The notes beneath the pieces are model-generated. The model searched no databases and was not told where the DNA came from. It worked only from the letters and a program-made list of their open reading frames with translations. The position numbers and the translations under genes were made by a program. DNA of 64,000 nt from Opitutia bacterium (GTDB lineage Bacteria; Verrucomicrobiota; Verrucomicrobiia; Opitutales; Opitutaceae): positions 1 through 64,000 of the forward strand of contig JACRHS010000032.1 in the NCBI GenBank assembly GCA_016217595.1. The letters run 5' to 3'. Numbering within the stretch: the first letter of the stretch is position 1; each line of letters starts with the position of its first letter. Of this stretch, positions 42,957 to 50,573 are shown one piece after another.

Positions 42957-45119
42957 ATGAATGCGAAACCTGCTTCCTCCTCCGCGAATTTTTCCATGTG
43001 GCGCCGTGGCGCCGTGCTCTCGCTGTTGGGCGTGGTGCTGTGGGTGACAACCTCGCTCCGGGCTGGCGATCGCTACGTCGCGGGCGCGGCGCTGGGTGAT
43101 GGCAAGGGCACCACGGCGGCGAATGCTGCGGCGTATCTCGACGAAGCGTTCTGGAGCAGTGTCGAGGCCGACAATGCCACTGCGCCCACCACGGTGCATT
43201 TCCTGGCGGGCCGTTACAGCACGGGACCGCTCACGCTGACGGCGCTGGGCAACGAGCAGCACAAGCTCACGCTCGTCGGCGAAGGCACGGGCGCGGTGTT
43301 TGATACCGATGGCGATTTTCTGCTCTACCTGAAGGGTTGCCGGAATCTGCACCTGAAGAATCTGCATTTCACCGGCAAGGCCCGGAAATATGCGGTGACG
43401 GTCATTGGCATTTCGCCCGAGCGGCGCGACGCGATCATCCCGGTCAACCCGACGACGATGCAGGTGAAGGCGAATCTGTTTCGGCCGGCGCAGGACATCG
43501 ATTTCGACGGCTGCACGTGGATCGATCTGCGGCAGGTTTTCTACGGCGCGCTCTGTCTTTCGTTCAACACGCACCACATCACGGTGCGCAACTGCGCCTT
43601 CAAACGCCTCGGTCTCGAACGCCACGCCCACATGATGTACAACGGCGGCGGCTCGCACCACCTCTTCATCTACAACAACACCTTCGAGGATTGCTCCGGC
43701 TCCTACGTGCGTTTCCGCAACCGCTCCGACTACGGCTACGTGTTCAACAACGTCTTTCGCAGCACCGGCACGCTGCCGACCGAGGATGCGTCGACCAGCA
43801 CTTTCATCCAGGTGCCGCTCTACAATTCCTTCGACCCGGGCGAGGAGACGTTTGGCACCAATTTCTACATCATCGGCAACAGCTTCAACTGGGCGGAAAA
43901 CCCGGTGAAGCGCGACGTGCAGGATCCCATCGACCAGATCAATTTTCACTCGCGCGACGCGATCCGGTTTCACCAGGGCGGTTTCGAGACGCGCGGCTTC
44001 CGCACGCTCCTGAGCAAAGACGAGGGCCACACACTCAACCTCGGCGCGCCCTCGGCGAAGAGGGCGCTGCTGGTGCTCAACTGCGGCATCAACCCCGACC
44101 GCATCGCGTGGTACGGCAACACCTACTCGGGCCCGATGATGCAGAAAGCCGCCTACGGTTGCCTCTCCGAATTCGGCGCGTTCCCCAAATCGCGTGGCTT
44201 CGACACCTACGCCGACATCTCGAATATTCTCACGCAAACGGAAATGTGGCGCGACAGCTTCGAGTCCGATGTCGCCCAGCCGCGGCGCTGGAGCGTCGTG
44301 CTAGAGAGCGGGGCCACCGTGGCGACGACGTTCGCCACCGCCGCCGCCGGCAAACGCAGCGTACTCTTGCAGGATGATTCGACCACCGGGAAGTGCGCGA
44401 TCTCCCGCCCGGTCGGATCGCTCAACGGTTTTTATCTCCGCGCGTGGTTTTATTTCAACGAGACCACCAGCGATCACGTCTGCCTCGGCGACGGCGTGAA
44501 AAACTGGGTCGTGGCGGGCAAGTCCGGCTTCTGGGAAAATGACCGCGGCCGCTGCATCTCCAACGCGACCTATGTCGCCAACAAATGGTACCGCGTCGAA
44601 GTAGTGCTGGAGCAAAACGCACGCGACTACTGGGTGTGGGTCGATGGCGTGCTGATCACCAAGGATATTCGCGATCCCGCGCAGGGCCCGCTGCGGAAAT
44701 TCGAGGGCGCGATCACCATGAGCCCCGCCGACGGTCCCACGACCGGCTCGATGCTGGTGGACGATGTGGTGCTGGCATCGCTCGACGAGCGGACGGACGG
44801 CGTACAGATCGTGCGGGCGACGGCGGTCAGCGCCGACGTGTTGCGCGTGAAATTCAGCGAGCCGGTCGACGCCACGCAGGGCGAGTCGGGCGCGTACTCG
44901 GCGCTCAATCCGCTCAATTACATGGTCTCCACGCGGTTTTTCCCGGCGTACGACCTCGCGCCGCTCGCCGTCACGCGCATCGACGCGACGACGTTTGACG
45001 TCAAGGTACAGGGCGCACTGCCGCGCTCGGGCGCTTATCTCTGGCTGACGACGCTGCGCAGCGAAAGCGGGCGGCCGTTGTCGCCCAGCGGTCGCATCAA
45101 GGAAATCGTCGCCGAGTAA
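42957..45119 (+). CDS. Secreted right-handed beta-helix protein with C-terminal Ig/laminin-G-like domains
   Basis: Protein of 720 aa. A signal peptide (about residues 14-36, RRGAVLSLLGVVLWVTTSLRA) leads into parallel beta-helix repeats (to about 420; NTHHITVRNCAFKRLG, LFIYNNTFEDCSGSYVRFRN). Residues about 430-610 form a concanavalin/laminin-G-like domain (KWYRVEVVLEQN, VWVDGVLI) and about 620-720 an Ig-like SbsA-type domain (VLRVKFSEPVDA). Beta-helix proteins of this kind are polysaccharide lyases or hydrolases; the catalytic residues cannot be named. Followed by an SGNH hydrolase 15 nt downstream, so likely a pair acting on a glycan outside the cell. Confidence 0.75.
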   Translation: MNAKPASSSANFSMWRRGAVLSLLGVVLWVTTSLRAGDRYVAGAALGDGKGTTAANAAAYLDEAFWSSVEADNATAPTTVHFLAGRYSTGPLTLTALGNEQHKLTLVGEGTGAVFDTDGDFLLYLKGCRNLHLKNLHFTGKARKYAVTVIGISPERRDAIIPVNPTTMQVKANLFRPAQDIDFDGCTWIDLRQVFYGALCLSFNTHHITVRNCAFKRLGLERHAHMMYNGGGSHHLFIYNNTFEDCSGSYVRFRNRSDYGYVFNNVFRSTGTLPTEDASTSTFIQVPLYNSFDPGEETFGTNFYIIGNSFNWAENPVKRDVQDPIDQINFHSRDAIRFHQGGFETRGFRTLLSKDEGHTLNLGAPSAKRALLVLNCGINPDRIAWYGNTYSGPMMQKAAYGCLSEFGAFPKSRGFDTYADISNILTQTEMWRDSFESDVAQPRRWSVVLESGATVATTFATAAAGKRSVLLQDDSTTGKCAISRPVGSLNGFYLRAWFYFNETTSDHVCLGDGVKNWVVAGKSGFWENDRGRCISNATYVANKWYRVEVVLEQNARDYWVWVDGVLITKDIRDPAQGPLRKFEGAITMSPADGPTTGSMLVDDVVLASLDERTDGVQIVRATAVSADVLRVKFSEPVDATQGESGAYSALNPLNYMVSTRFFPAYDLAPLAVTRIDATTFDVKVQGALPRSGAYLWLTTLRSESGRPLSPSGRIKEIVAE

Positions 45120-45134
45120 GCGCCGCCTCCGCCG

Positions 45135-45785
45135 ATGAAACGCATCCTCTGTTTCGGCGATTCGAATACGTGGGGCGCGATTCCCGCCACGCCCGACCGA
45201 TATGCGGCCGGGCAACGCTGGCCGGGGGTGATGGCGCGCTCGCTCGGCGATGACTTCACGGTGATCGAGGAAGGCCAGCCAGGGCGGACCACGCTCTGGG
45301 CCGATCCGGTGGAACGCGTGGCCAGCGGATTGACCGACCTGCCGGTCTGCCTCGTGCATCACCGGCCGCTCGATGCGGTGATTCTCCTGCTCGGCACCAA
45401 CGACACGAAAGCGCGGTTTGGCGTCGGACCCGAAGAGATTGCCGGCGGAATCGAACGCCTGGGCCGGCTGGTGCTGACGCGCGGAGCCGGGCGCGAGCAA
45501 CGCGCGCCGCATCTGTTGATCGTGGCGCCGCCGCCGCTGGCAAAATTGACGGCGCACGCGGCGCTGTTTGCCGGCGGCACGGAAAAATCTCGTGGATTAT
45601 CCGCGCGCTATGCCGCCGTGGCGCGGCGGCTGGGCGCGGGCTATTATGCGGCGGAGCGGGTCGTGCACTCCAGCGATCGCGACGGCATCCATTGGGACGC
45701 GGAGAGTCACGCCGCATTGGGACGCGCGCTGGCGCCGTTGATCGCCTTGCTCGTGGCTGCCTCTGCCGCAGTTCACGCCGGCTAG
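45135..45785 (+). CDS. SGNH/GDSL-type hydrolase (arylesterase-like)
   Basis: Protein of 216 aa. Block I is CFGDSNTWG with the catalytic Ser; Gly in EEGQPGRTTLW and Asn in LLGTNDTK complete the SGN blocks; the Asp and His of block V are in SDRDGIHWDAESHAAL. This group deacetylates sugars or hydrolyses small esters; arylesterases such as Est are related. No signal peptide. Coupled to the beta-helix gene. Confidence 0.88.
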   Translation: MKRILCFGDSNTWGAIPATPDRYAAGQRWPGVMARSLGDDFTVIEEGQPGRTTLWADPVERVASGLTDLPVCLVHHRPLDAVILLLGTNDTKARFGVGPEEIAGGIERLGRLVLTRGAGREQRAPHLLIVAPPPLAKLTAHAALFAGGTEKSRGLSARYAAVARRLGAGYYAAERVVHSSDRDGIHWDAESHAALGRALAPLIALLVAASAAVHAG

Positions 45786-45791
45786 GGCGTC

Positions 45792-45919
45792 GAGCGGTTT
45801 CAAGAAGAACGTAGCCGCGCTTGAGCCAGAGGCGAAAACGTGGCCCGAGTGAACTAGCAGCCACGTTGTCGCGTCGCTCCAACGCGGCTACAGTTCCTAC
45901 GGCTCTGCTGAAACCGCTC
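45792..45919. repeat. Three-tier nested inverted repeat
   Basis: Outer arms GAGCGGTTTCA (45792-45802) / TGAAACCGCTC (45909-45919), middle arms GTAGCCGCG (45811-45819) / CGCGGCTAC (45883-45891), and inner arms AACGTGGC (45837-45844) / GCCACGTT (45860-45867). All are perfect and nested, so the 128-bp block can fold as one long hairpin. It lies between convergent genes and could be a bidirectional terminator or a REP/MITE-like repeat; no T-run follows. Confidence 0.65.
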
Positions 45920-46299
45920 TAGCGCGCGTAGTCGTCGGCGTAGCGCTGGATGTCGTCTTGCTGCCAGTTGCCGAAGGCGACTTCGAGCACGCGCACGGGC
46001 TTGTCGCCCGCGCAGCTCAACCGGTGTTTTTCGTTGGCCCGAATCCAGATTTCGGCGCCCGCCGCGTAGGGGCGCGACTCCTCGCCGACCTGCACCACGG
46101 CGCCATCGTCGATCACGATCCACAACTCGGCGCGGCCGGTGTGGGATTGCAGGCTGAGGCGCTGGCCGGGCAGCACCGTCATGAGGCTGACGGTGCAGTC
46201 GCGGTTGTTGGCGAATTGCTTGAAGGAGCCCCATGGGCGGGTGACGAGAGCCACGCCGGGCTTTTCCGCCGGGATGGGTTTGGTGACGTAGTTGCTCAT
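45919..46299 (-). CDS. Cupin, phosphomannose-isomerase type II C-terminal-like
   Basis: Protein of 126 aa, a single cupin: RPWGSFKQFANNRDCTVSLM, LSLQSHTGRAELWIVIDDGA and IRANEKHRLSCAG. The RPWG...K opening and the H-x-R block are those of the C-terminal half of type II phosphomannose isomerases (the ManC cupin). It may isomerise mannose-6-phosphate or bind GDP-mannose. Overlaps the PGI gene by 4 nt (ATGA) and is last in a five-gene operon. Confidence 0.8.
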   Translation of the reverse strand: MSNYVTKPIPAEKPGVALVTRPWGSFKQFANNRDCTVSLMTVLPGQRLSLQSHTGRAELWIVIDDGAVVQVGEESRPYAAGAEIWIRANEKHRLSCAGDKPVRVLEVAFGNWQQDDIQRYADDYAR

Positions 46300-46868
46300 G
46301 TGAGTTGGGTGCGTTCGACCAGGGTCGGGCGGCCGTTGCGTTCGATCACGACGCAGCGAAAATTCTTCTGCGCAATCGCGGCGTAATCGTGTCCGGCTTT
46401 GGCGGGATAGACGCCGATGTAAGTGAGCGGCGTGGTGCCGGTGTTCATCGTGCGGTGCGCGGTGTGGCCGGGGACGTAGACCGCCTGATTGGGCAGCAGC
46501 GGTACCATGCGGCTTTCGCCGGAGGCTTCGTCTTCGAGCAACATCACGCCTTCGCCGGTGAGACCGAAATAGATCTCGGCGGCGTCGCGCCAGGAGTGCA
46601 GGTGCCCCTTGGTCATGTAGTATTCGTTGCCGATGCGGCCGGGCATGAGCAGTCCGACGCCGTAGTGCAGATCCCCGGCGCCGACGCCGGGCTCCACCGC
46701 ACCGACGCGGTACAACACGGGATTGTCGGCCGCGAGGGCCGCCTCAAACGCCTTGGTGTCGGCGAAGCAGCCGCGCAGGTCGGAGAGACGGCGGGTCACC
46801 GACGGAGCGCCGATGATCTTGCCTGACTCGGGTTCGTAACGGGTGATAAGTTGCGGGAGGTCGAGCAT
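46296..46868 (-). CDS. pgi: Cupin-type glucose-6-phosphate isomerase
   Basis: Protein of 190 aa of the small metal-dependent PGI family first seen in archaea. MTKGHLHSWRDAAEIYFGLTGEG carries the family's TxGHxH...E metal-binding set, and YVPGHTAHRTMNTG the second His. It interconverts glucose-6-phosphate and fructose-6-phosphate. It lies 6 nt below the phosphomannose-isomerase-like gene in a sugar operon. Confidence 0.9.
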   Translation of the reverse strand: MLDLPQLITRYEPESGKIIGAPSVTRRLSDLRGCFADTKAFEAALAADNPVLYRVGAVEPGVGAGDLHYGVGLLMPGRIGNEYYMTKGHLHSWRDAAEIYFGLTGEGVMLLEDEASGESRMVPLLPNQAVYVPGHTAHRTMNTGTTPLTYIGVYPAKAGHDYAAIAQKNFRCVVIERNGRPTLVERTQLT

Positions 46869-46874
46869 GGTGGT

Positions 46875-48632
46875 TCAGGTTCTGACGTAGGCTTTCATGG
46901 TGGCGCACTCCTGGCCGACAGACGGCCCGTGCGGGCGGATGGTGTAGGCGCCCACGGCGGCCGGGATGATGAACGTCTCGGCGTAGTGGACGAGGAACGG
47001 GGCAAACGCGCCGGTCGGACTCTCGACGAGTGCTTCTTCGCCCTGGACGAGGTTGAGCACGTTGACGCCGTCGCCGGTGTGATGCGGCACGGTGCCCGTG
47101 AACCAGTGGCGGCGCGTCTCGATAAACTCGCGCTGGTGCAAGCCGGTGCGCTCCTCGCGCCAGCCCGGGCCGGAGGCGACCGGCTCGAAACGGTTGACGA
47201 GGTTGGCGTGCGTCCACGCGGTGGTGCGGTCCCACTGGATGTTGGCGGCGCCGTGATCGAGGTGGATCGGGCGCGGCTTGCCGTCGAGGCCGAGGCGGCC
47301 CCAGTCCCAGAGTTTGAAGGTGAAGATGTACGGCGTGGCGCTGATCTCGAGGACCATCGCCTCCGCGCCGGAACAGTGCACCGTGCCGGCGGGGATGAGG
47401 AAGTGGTCGTGCTTCTTCGCCGGGATGCGGTTGGCGTATTTGTCGGCGTCGAACGGCGCCTCGCCGCGCTGCGCGGTGCGCAAATCGGCGAGCATCGCGC
47501 TGGGATCGACGTTGTCCTTCAGACCGAGATAGACCGACGCGCCCGGGCCGGCATCGAGCATGTAATAGCTCTCGTCCTGCGTGTAGTGCATGCCGAACGC
47601 GCCTTGGATGTACTCGGTGAGCGGGTGAACTTGGAACGACAGGTTGCCACCGCCGATGGTGTCGAGGAAATCGAAGCGGATGGGAAACTCGTCGCCGAAG
47701 CGGGCGTGCACCGCGTCGCCGAGCAAAGCGCGCGGATGGGCGAACACCAGATCGAGCGAGGGCAACTCGACACGCGCGGCGCCGAAGCCGAGCAGCAGGC
47801 TGTTTTCCTCCGGCACGCAGTCGAAGCACCAGCCGTAGTTTTTCGCGCTCCGGTCGAGATCGCAAAATTCCTTCATCCACTGGCCGCCCCACGGCGCCGG
47901 GTCAAAGAACGGCACCACGCGGAAAGGCCGCGCGGCGGCGTGCTGCAACCCGCGGCGCACGGCTGCGCCCTCGACGAGCTGCGGCGTGGCGGGCTGGTGC
48001 GTATCGAGCACGAAGTCCCAGCGCGCGATCAGCGGACGCTTCCAGCGGTCGGCCACGCGCCAGTCGACAAAGAACGCCCGCTTGTATTGCAGGCTGGCGG
48101 GCGCGGTGTGGTTGGCCACGCCGAGGTTGGCGGACTCGTTGCGCCGGAAACGCAGTTGCGCTTCCCAGCGGGCGAGGTCGGCGTACACCAGCACATCGGC
48201 ATCGGCGAGCAGGCTGGCGCCGCAGCCCACGACGAGCACGAGCCCGGAGGCGTGATCGGCCACGGCCTGGCGGCCGGCGCGCACGCGATCAGGCGAGAAA
48301 AATTGCGGCAAGTTGAGACCGCAGAGAAAACCGAACACCGGATCGTTGCCGCCGAGGAAGGGCGCGACGAGCGCGTCGATTTCCGCGGCCGGCAACAGGG
48401 CGTCGCGTGCGGTGAGCGTCAGCGACGGGCGGAGCCGTGTGCGCAGTTCGGTGAGCACGCGCGCCTCGTCGACGCCCGGATAGCACTCGACGGCCAGCAC
48501 GGTTTTCAGCTGCGCGCGTGCGGTGACGGCCTGCCGCAGGCGGGTCGCGATGGCGTCCCAGCCCGCGACGCAGGCGTCTTCGCCGCCGGGCACGGCGACA
48601 TACGGAAATTTGTCGTAGTTCGGTTTTCTCAT
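46875..48632 (-). CDS. Phosphomannose-isomerase-like protein with N-terminal extra domain
   Basis: Protein of 585 aa. The C-terminal ~330 residues match class I mannose-6-phosphate isomerase: SFQVHPLTEYIQG, QDESYYMLDAG and GTVHCSGAEAMVLEIS give the zinc-binding Gln, His and Glu. The N-terminal ~250 residues (KPNYDKFPYVAVPGG, CGLNLPQFFSPDRVRAG, LVLVVGCGASLLADADVLV) form an extra domain I do not recognise; the Gly-rich VVGCGASLL region recalls a nucleotide-binding loop. Start MRKPNYDK is 11 nt below the ROK gene. The enzyme would send mannose-6-phosphate into glycolysis. Confidence 0.82.
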   Translation of the reverse strand: MRKPNYDKFPYVAVPGGEDACVAGWDAIATRLRQAVTARAQLKTVLAVECYPGVDEARVLTELRTRLRPSLTLTARDALLPAAEIDALVAPFLGGNDPVFGFLCGLNLPQFFSPDRVRAGRQAVADHASGLVLVVGCGASLLADADVLVYADLARWEAQLRFRRNESANLGVANHTAPASLQYKRAFFVDWRVADRWKRPLIARWDFVLDTHQPATPQLVEGAAVRRGLQHAAARPFRVVPFFDPAPWGGQWMKEFCDLDRSAKNYGWCFDCVPEENSLLLGFGAARVELPSLDLVFAHPRALLGDAVHARFGDEFPIRFDFLDTIGGGNLSFQVHPLTEYIQGAFGMHYTQDESYYMLDAGPGASVYLGLKDNVDPSAMLADLRTAQRGEAPFDADKYANRIPAKKHDHFLIPAGTVHCSGAEAMVLEISATPYIFTFKLWDWGRLGLDGKPRPIHLDHGAANIQWDRTTAWTHANLVNRFEPVASGPGWREERTGLHQREFIETRRHWFTGTVPHHTGDGVNVLNLVQGEEALVESPTGAFAPFLVHYAETFIIPAAVGAYTIRPHGPSVGQECATMKAYVRT

Positions 48633-48643
48633 TGGAAAGGAAT

Positions 48644-49600
48644 TCAGGCCTTGCCGACCGCGGGAAATTGCTCGGTCAGCAGCCACTCGCCGGCGACGAG
48701 CGCGGCATTGTCGCCGAGCGCGGAGGCGACGACCTGCACTTTGCCCCAGGGCGTGTGGGCATAGCGGTCGACGTGCCGACGCACGGCGGGCAGAATGGTG
48801 TCGGCGCTGCCCATGATGCCGCCGCCGAGGATCACGATCTCCGGGTCGTAAACGTGGATGAGGTTCACCGCGAGCGAGGCCCAGACGAGCAGGCTGTGGT
48901 CGCGCAGTTGCACGGCGCAGGCATCGCCGGCCGCGGCGTGACGGAACACATTGGCATAATCGAGCGGGCTCACCGAGCGCAGCGGACTCTGGGCGAAACT
49001 GGGCAGCGTGGTCGCCACCTCGGCGAGAAACGCGGTCGAGGCCTCGGCCTCGGCGCAACCGATGTTGCCGCAATTGCAGGCGCGGCCGCCGTAGCGCAGC
49101 GTCATGTGGCCGCCGAGCACGCCGGCCTGACCGTGGCAGCCGCGCAGCACGCGACCTTGAATCACCGCGCACGTGCCGAGACCGGTGCCGAGTGTCATCA
49201 TGACGACGTTGTCGGAACCGCGGCCGGCGCCGAGGCGCCATTCGCCGATGAGGGCGAGCCGCGCATCGTTTTCGATCGCGAGCGGCAGACCGAGCTCGGT
49301 GCGCGCCCACGCGCGGAGATCGAGCCCCATCGCATCGGCGAATTTGCCGTACTCGGCGAGGATGCGGCCGGTGGCGGTGTCGACGAGACTGGGGAATGCC
49401 ATGCTCGCACCGGCGCAATCGCTCAGACGCAGGCTCAGCGATTCGAGCAGGCGCAGCCACGCGGCCTTGAGCACAGGAAGCTGGGGCGCGAGGCCTTGCT
49501 TGGAGTTGGCGGGCTCGACGGTTTGGGCGAGCACGCGGCCGTCGCGCACAACGGCGATTTTCATGCGGGTGCCACCAAGATCGCAGGCGAGAAGATTCAT
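48644..49600 (-). CDS. ROK-family sugar kinase
   Basis: Protein of 318 aa. ACDLGGTRMKIAVVRDGR is the ATP-binding N-terminus, IENDARLALIGEW contains the catalytic Asp, TLGTGLGTCAVIQGRVLRG the next block, and CNCGNIGCAEAEAS the ROK zinc motif (CxCGxxGCxE). Substrate could be glucose, mannose, fructose or N-acetylglucosamine; in this operon a mannose/glucose role is plausible. It is 28 nt below the GntR gene. Confidence 0.9.
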   Translation of the reverse strand: MNLLACDLGGTRMKIAVVRDGRVLAQTVEPANSKQGLAPQLPVLKAAWLRLLESLSLRLSDCAGASMAFPSLVDTATGRILAEYGKFADAMGLDLRAWARTELGLPLAIENDARLALIGEWRLGAGRGSDNVVMMTLGTGLGTCAVIQGRVLRGCHGQAGVLGGHMTLRYGGRACNCGNIGCAEAEASTAFLAEVATTLPSFAQSPLRSVSPLDYANVFRHAAAGDACAVQLRDHSLLVWASLAVNLIHVYDPEIVILGGGIMGSADTILPAVRRHVDRYAHTPWGKVQVVASALGDNAALVAGEWLLTEQFPAVGKA

Positions 49601-49628
49601 TTGGGGGGAGTCGGGTTAAGGGAAAGGG

Positions 49629-50384
49629 TCAGGGCTGGCGCAGGTTCAGCGTCAGGCGGAACCGCTCGCAGCGGTAATGCACGATGGCGTACTCGATGGG
49701 CCGGCGGCCGGTATCGAGCACGACGCGATCCCGGCGCAACAACGCCGCGCCGGTTTTTACCTTGAGCAGTTTTGCGAGCTGCCGGTCCGCCACGGTGGAG
49801 GTGAACTCCTCGCTCGATTCGTCGGCCACGACGCTGCAACGCTGGCGGATCAGATCGTAGAGCGGCTGGGTGAAATCCTCCTGCAGCGTGAGGCCGAGGC
49901 GCGGATGCAGGTAGGAGCGGAAATGTACCTCAGGCTGGCCGTCCCAACCGCGCACGCGATCCAGACACAACACCGGACTGCCCGCATCAAGGCGCAGGGC
50001 GGTGGCGATGGCCGCAGGCGCGGCGAGCATGGTGGCTTTGACGAAGTGCGTTTCGACTTCGATCCCCTTGGCGGCCATTTCGCGGGTGAAACTCTGCCAG
50101 GCGCCGACGCCGGAGTGGACCTTGGGCTCGATCACGCGGGTGCCGACGCCGGAGGTGCGTTCGAGCCGGCCTTCCGACACCAGCCGGGCGATGGCGGCGC
50201 GCAGCGTGTTGCGGCTGATGCCGAGCAGGCGCGCGAGCGAAACCTCGTCGGGCAGAAGCCCGCCCGCCTGGTAATCCGGCTGCTGAATCAACGTCCGCAA
50301 GGCCTGTTCCGCCTGCGCGTGCAGCGGCAGCGGATTGCGGCGATCCAGACGGGGAACGGAGGACGTGGAGGCCTTGGCGGACAT
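49629..50384 (-). CDS. GntR-family transcriptional regulator with UTRA domain
   Basis: Protein of 251 aa. N-terminal winged helix: QAEQALRTLIQQPDYQAGGLLPDE, LARLLGISRNTLRAAIARLV, GRLERTSGVGTRV. The C-terminal UTRA effector domain (about 95-251) senses sugar-phosphates in this family. Start MSAKAST at 50384, directly adjacent to a 27-bp perfect operator, so it probably represses its own operon until a sugar-phosphate inducer is present. First gene of the operon regulator-ROK kinase-PMI-PGI-cupin. Confidence 0.9.
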   Translation of the reverse strand: MSAKASTSSVPRLDRRNPLPLHAQAEQALRTLIQQPDYQAGGLLPDEVSLARLLGISRNTLRAAIARLVSEGRLERTSGVGTRVIEPKVHSGVGAWQSFTREMAAKGIEVETHFVKATMLAAPAAIATALRLDAGSPVLCLDRVRGWDGQPEVHFRSYLHPRLGLTLQEDFTQPLYDLIRQRCSVVADESSEEFTSTVADRQLAKLLKVKTGAALLRRDRVVLDTGRRPIEYAIVHYRCERFRLTLNLRQP

Positions 50385-50411
50385 GGTTTGTTTGAAATGT
50401 TCAAACAAACC
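50385..50411 (-). promoter_or_regulatory. GntR operator (perfect dyad)
   Basis: Twelve-bp arms GGTTTGTTTGAA and TTCAAACAAACC with a 3-nt centre, perfectly matching, ending against the GntR start codon. Position and size suit an autoregulatory operator that blocks initiation or elongation. Confidence 0.75.
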
Positions 50412-50432
50412 AACAATGCAGTCGCCAGTGTC

Positions 50433-50438
50433 TGTCAA
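50433..50438 (-). promoter_or_regulatory. Probable -35 box of GntR operon
   Basis: TTGACA on the minus strand, 21 nt upstream of the operator. A -10 box would lie next to or inside the operator; the best candidate hexamers are poor matches. Confidence 0.45.
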
Positions 50439-50573
50439 GCGTCCGGTGTCAGACGGGAGGAGGGGCGGAAGCGCAGTGCTTCCGCATCAATGATTTTCGG
50501 CAAAACGGGTTTTCATTCCGCCGTTTTGGCGGGCATAAAGCCCGCCCCACCACCGGCAGAAACACGACCAATT

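Noticed and set aside
50465-50546. Two hairpins after mtaB (GCGGAAGC/GCTTCCGC and GGCGGGC/GCCCGCC)
   Set aside because: Stable stems but no T-runs on either strand; not called terminators.
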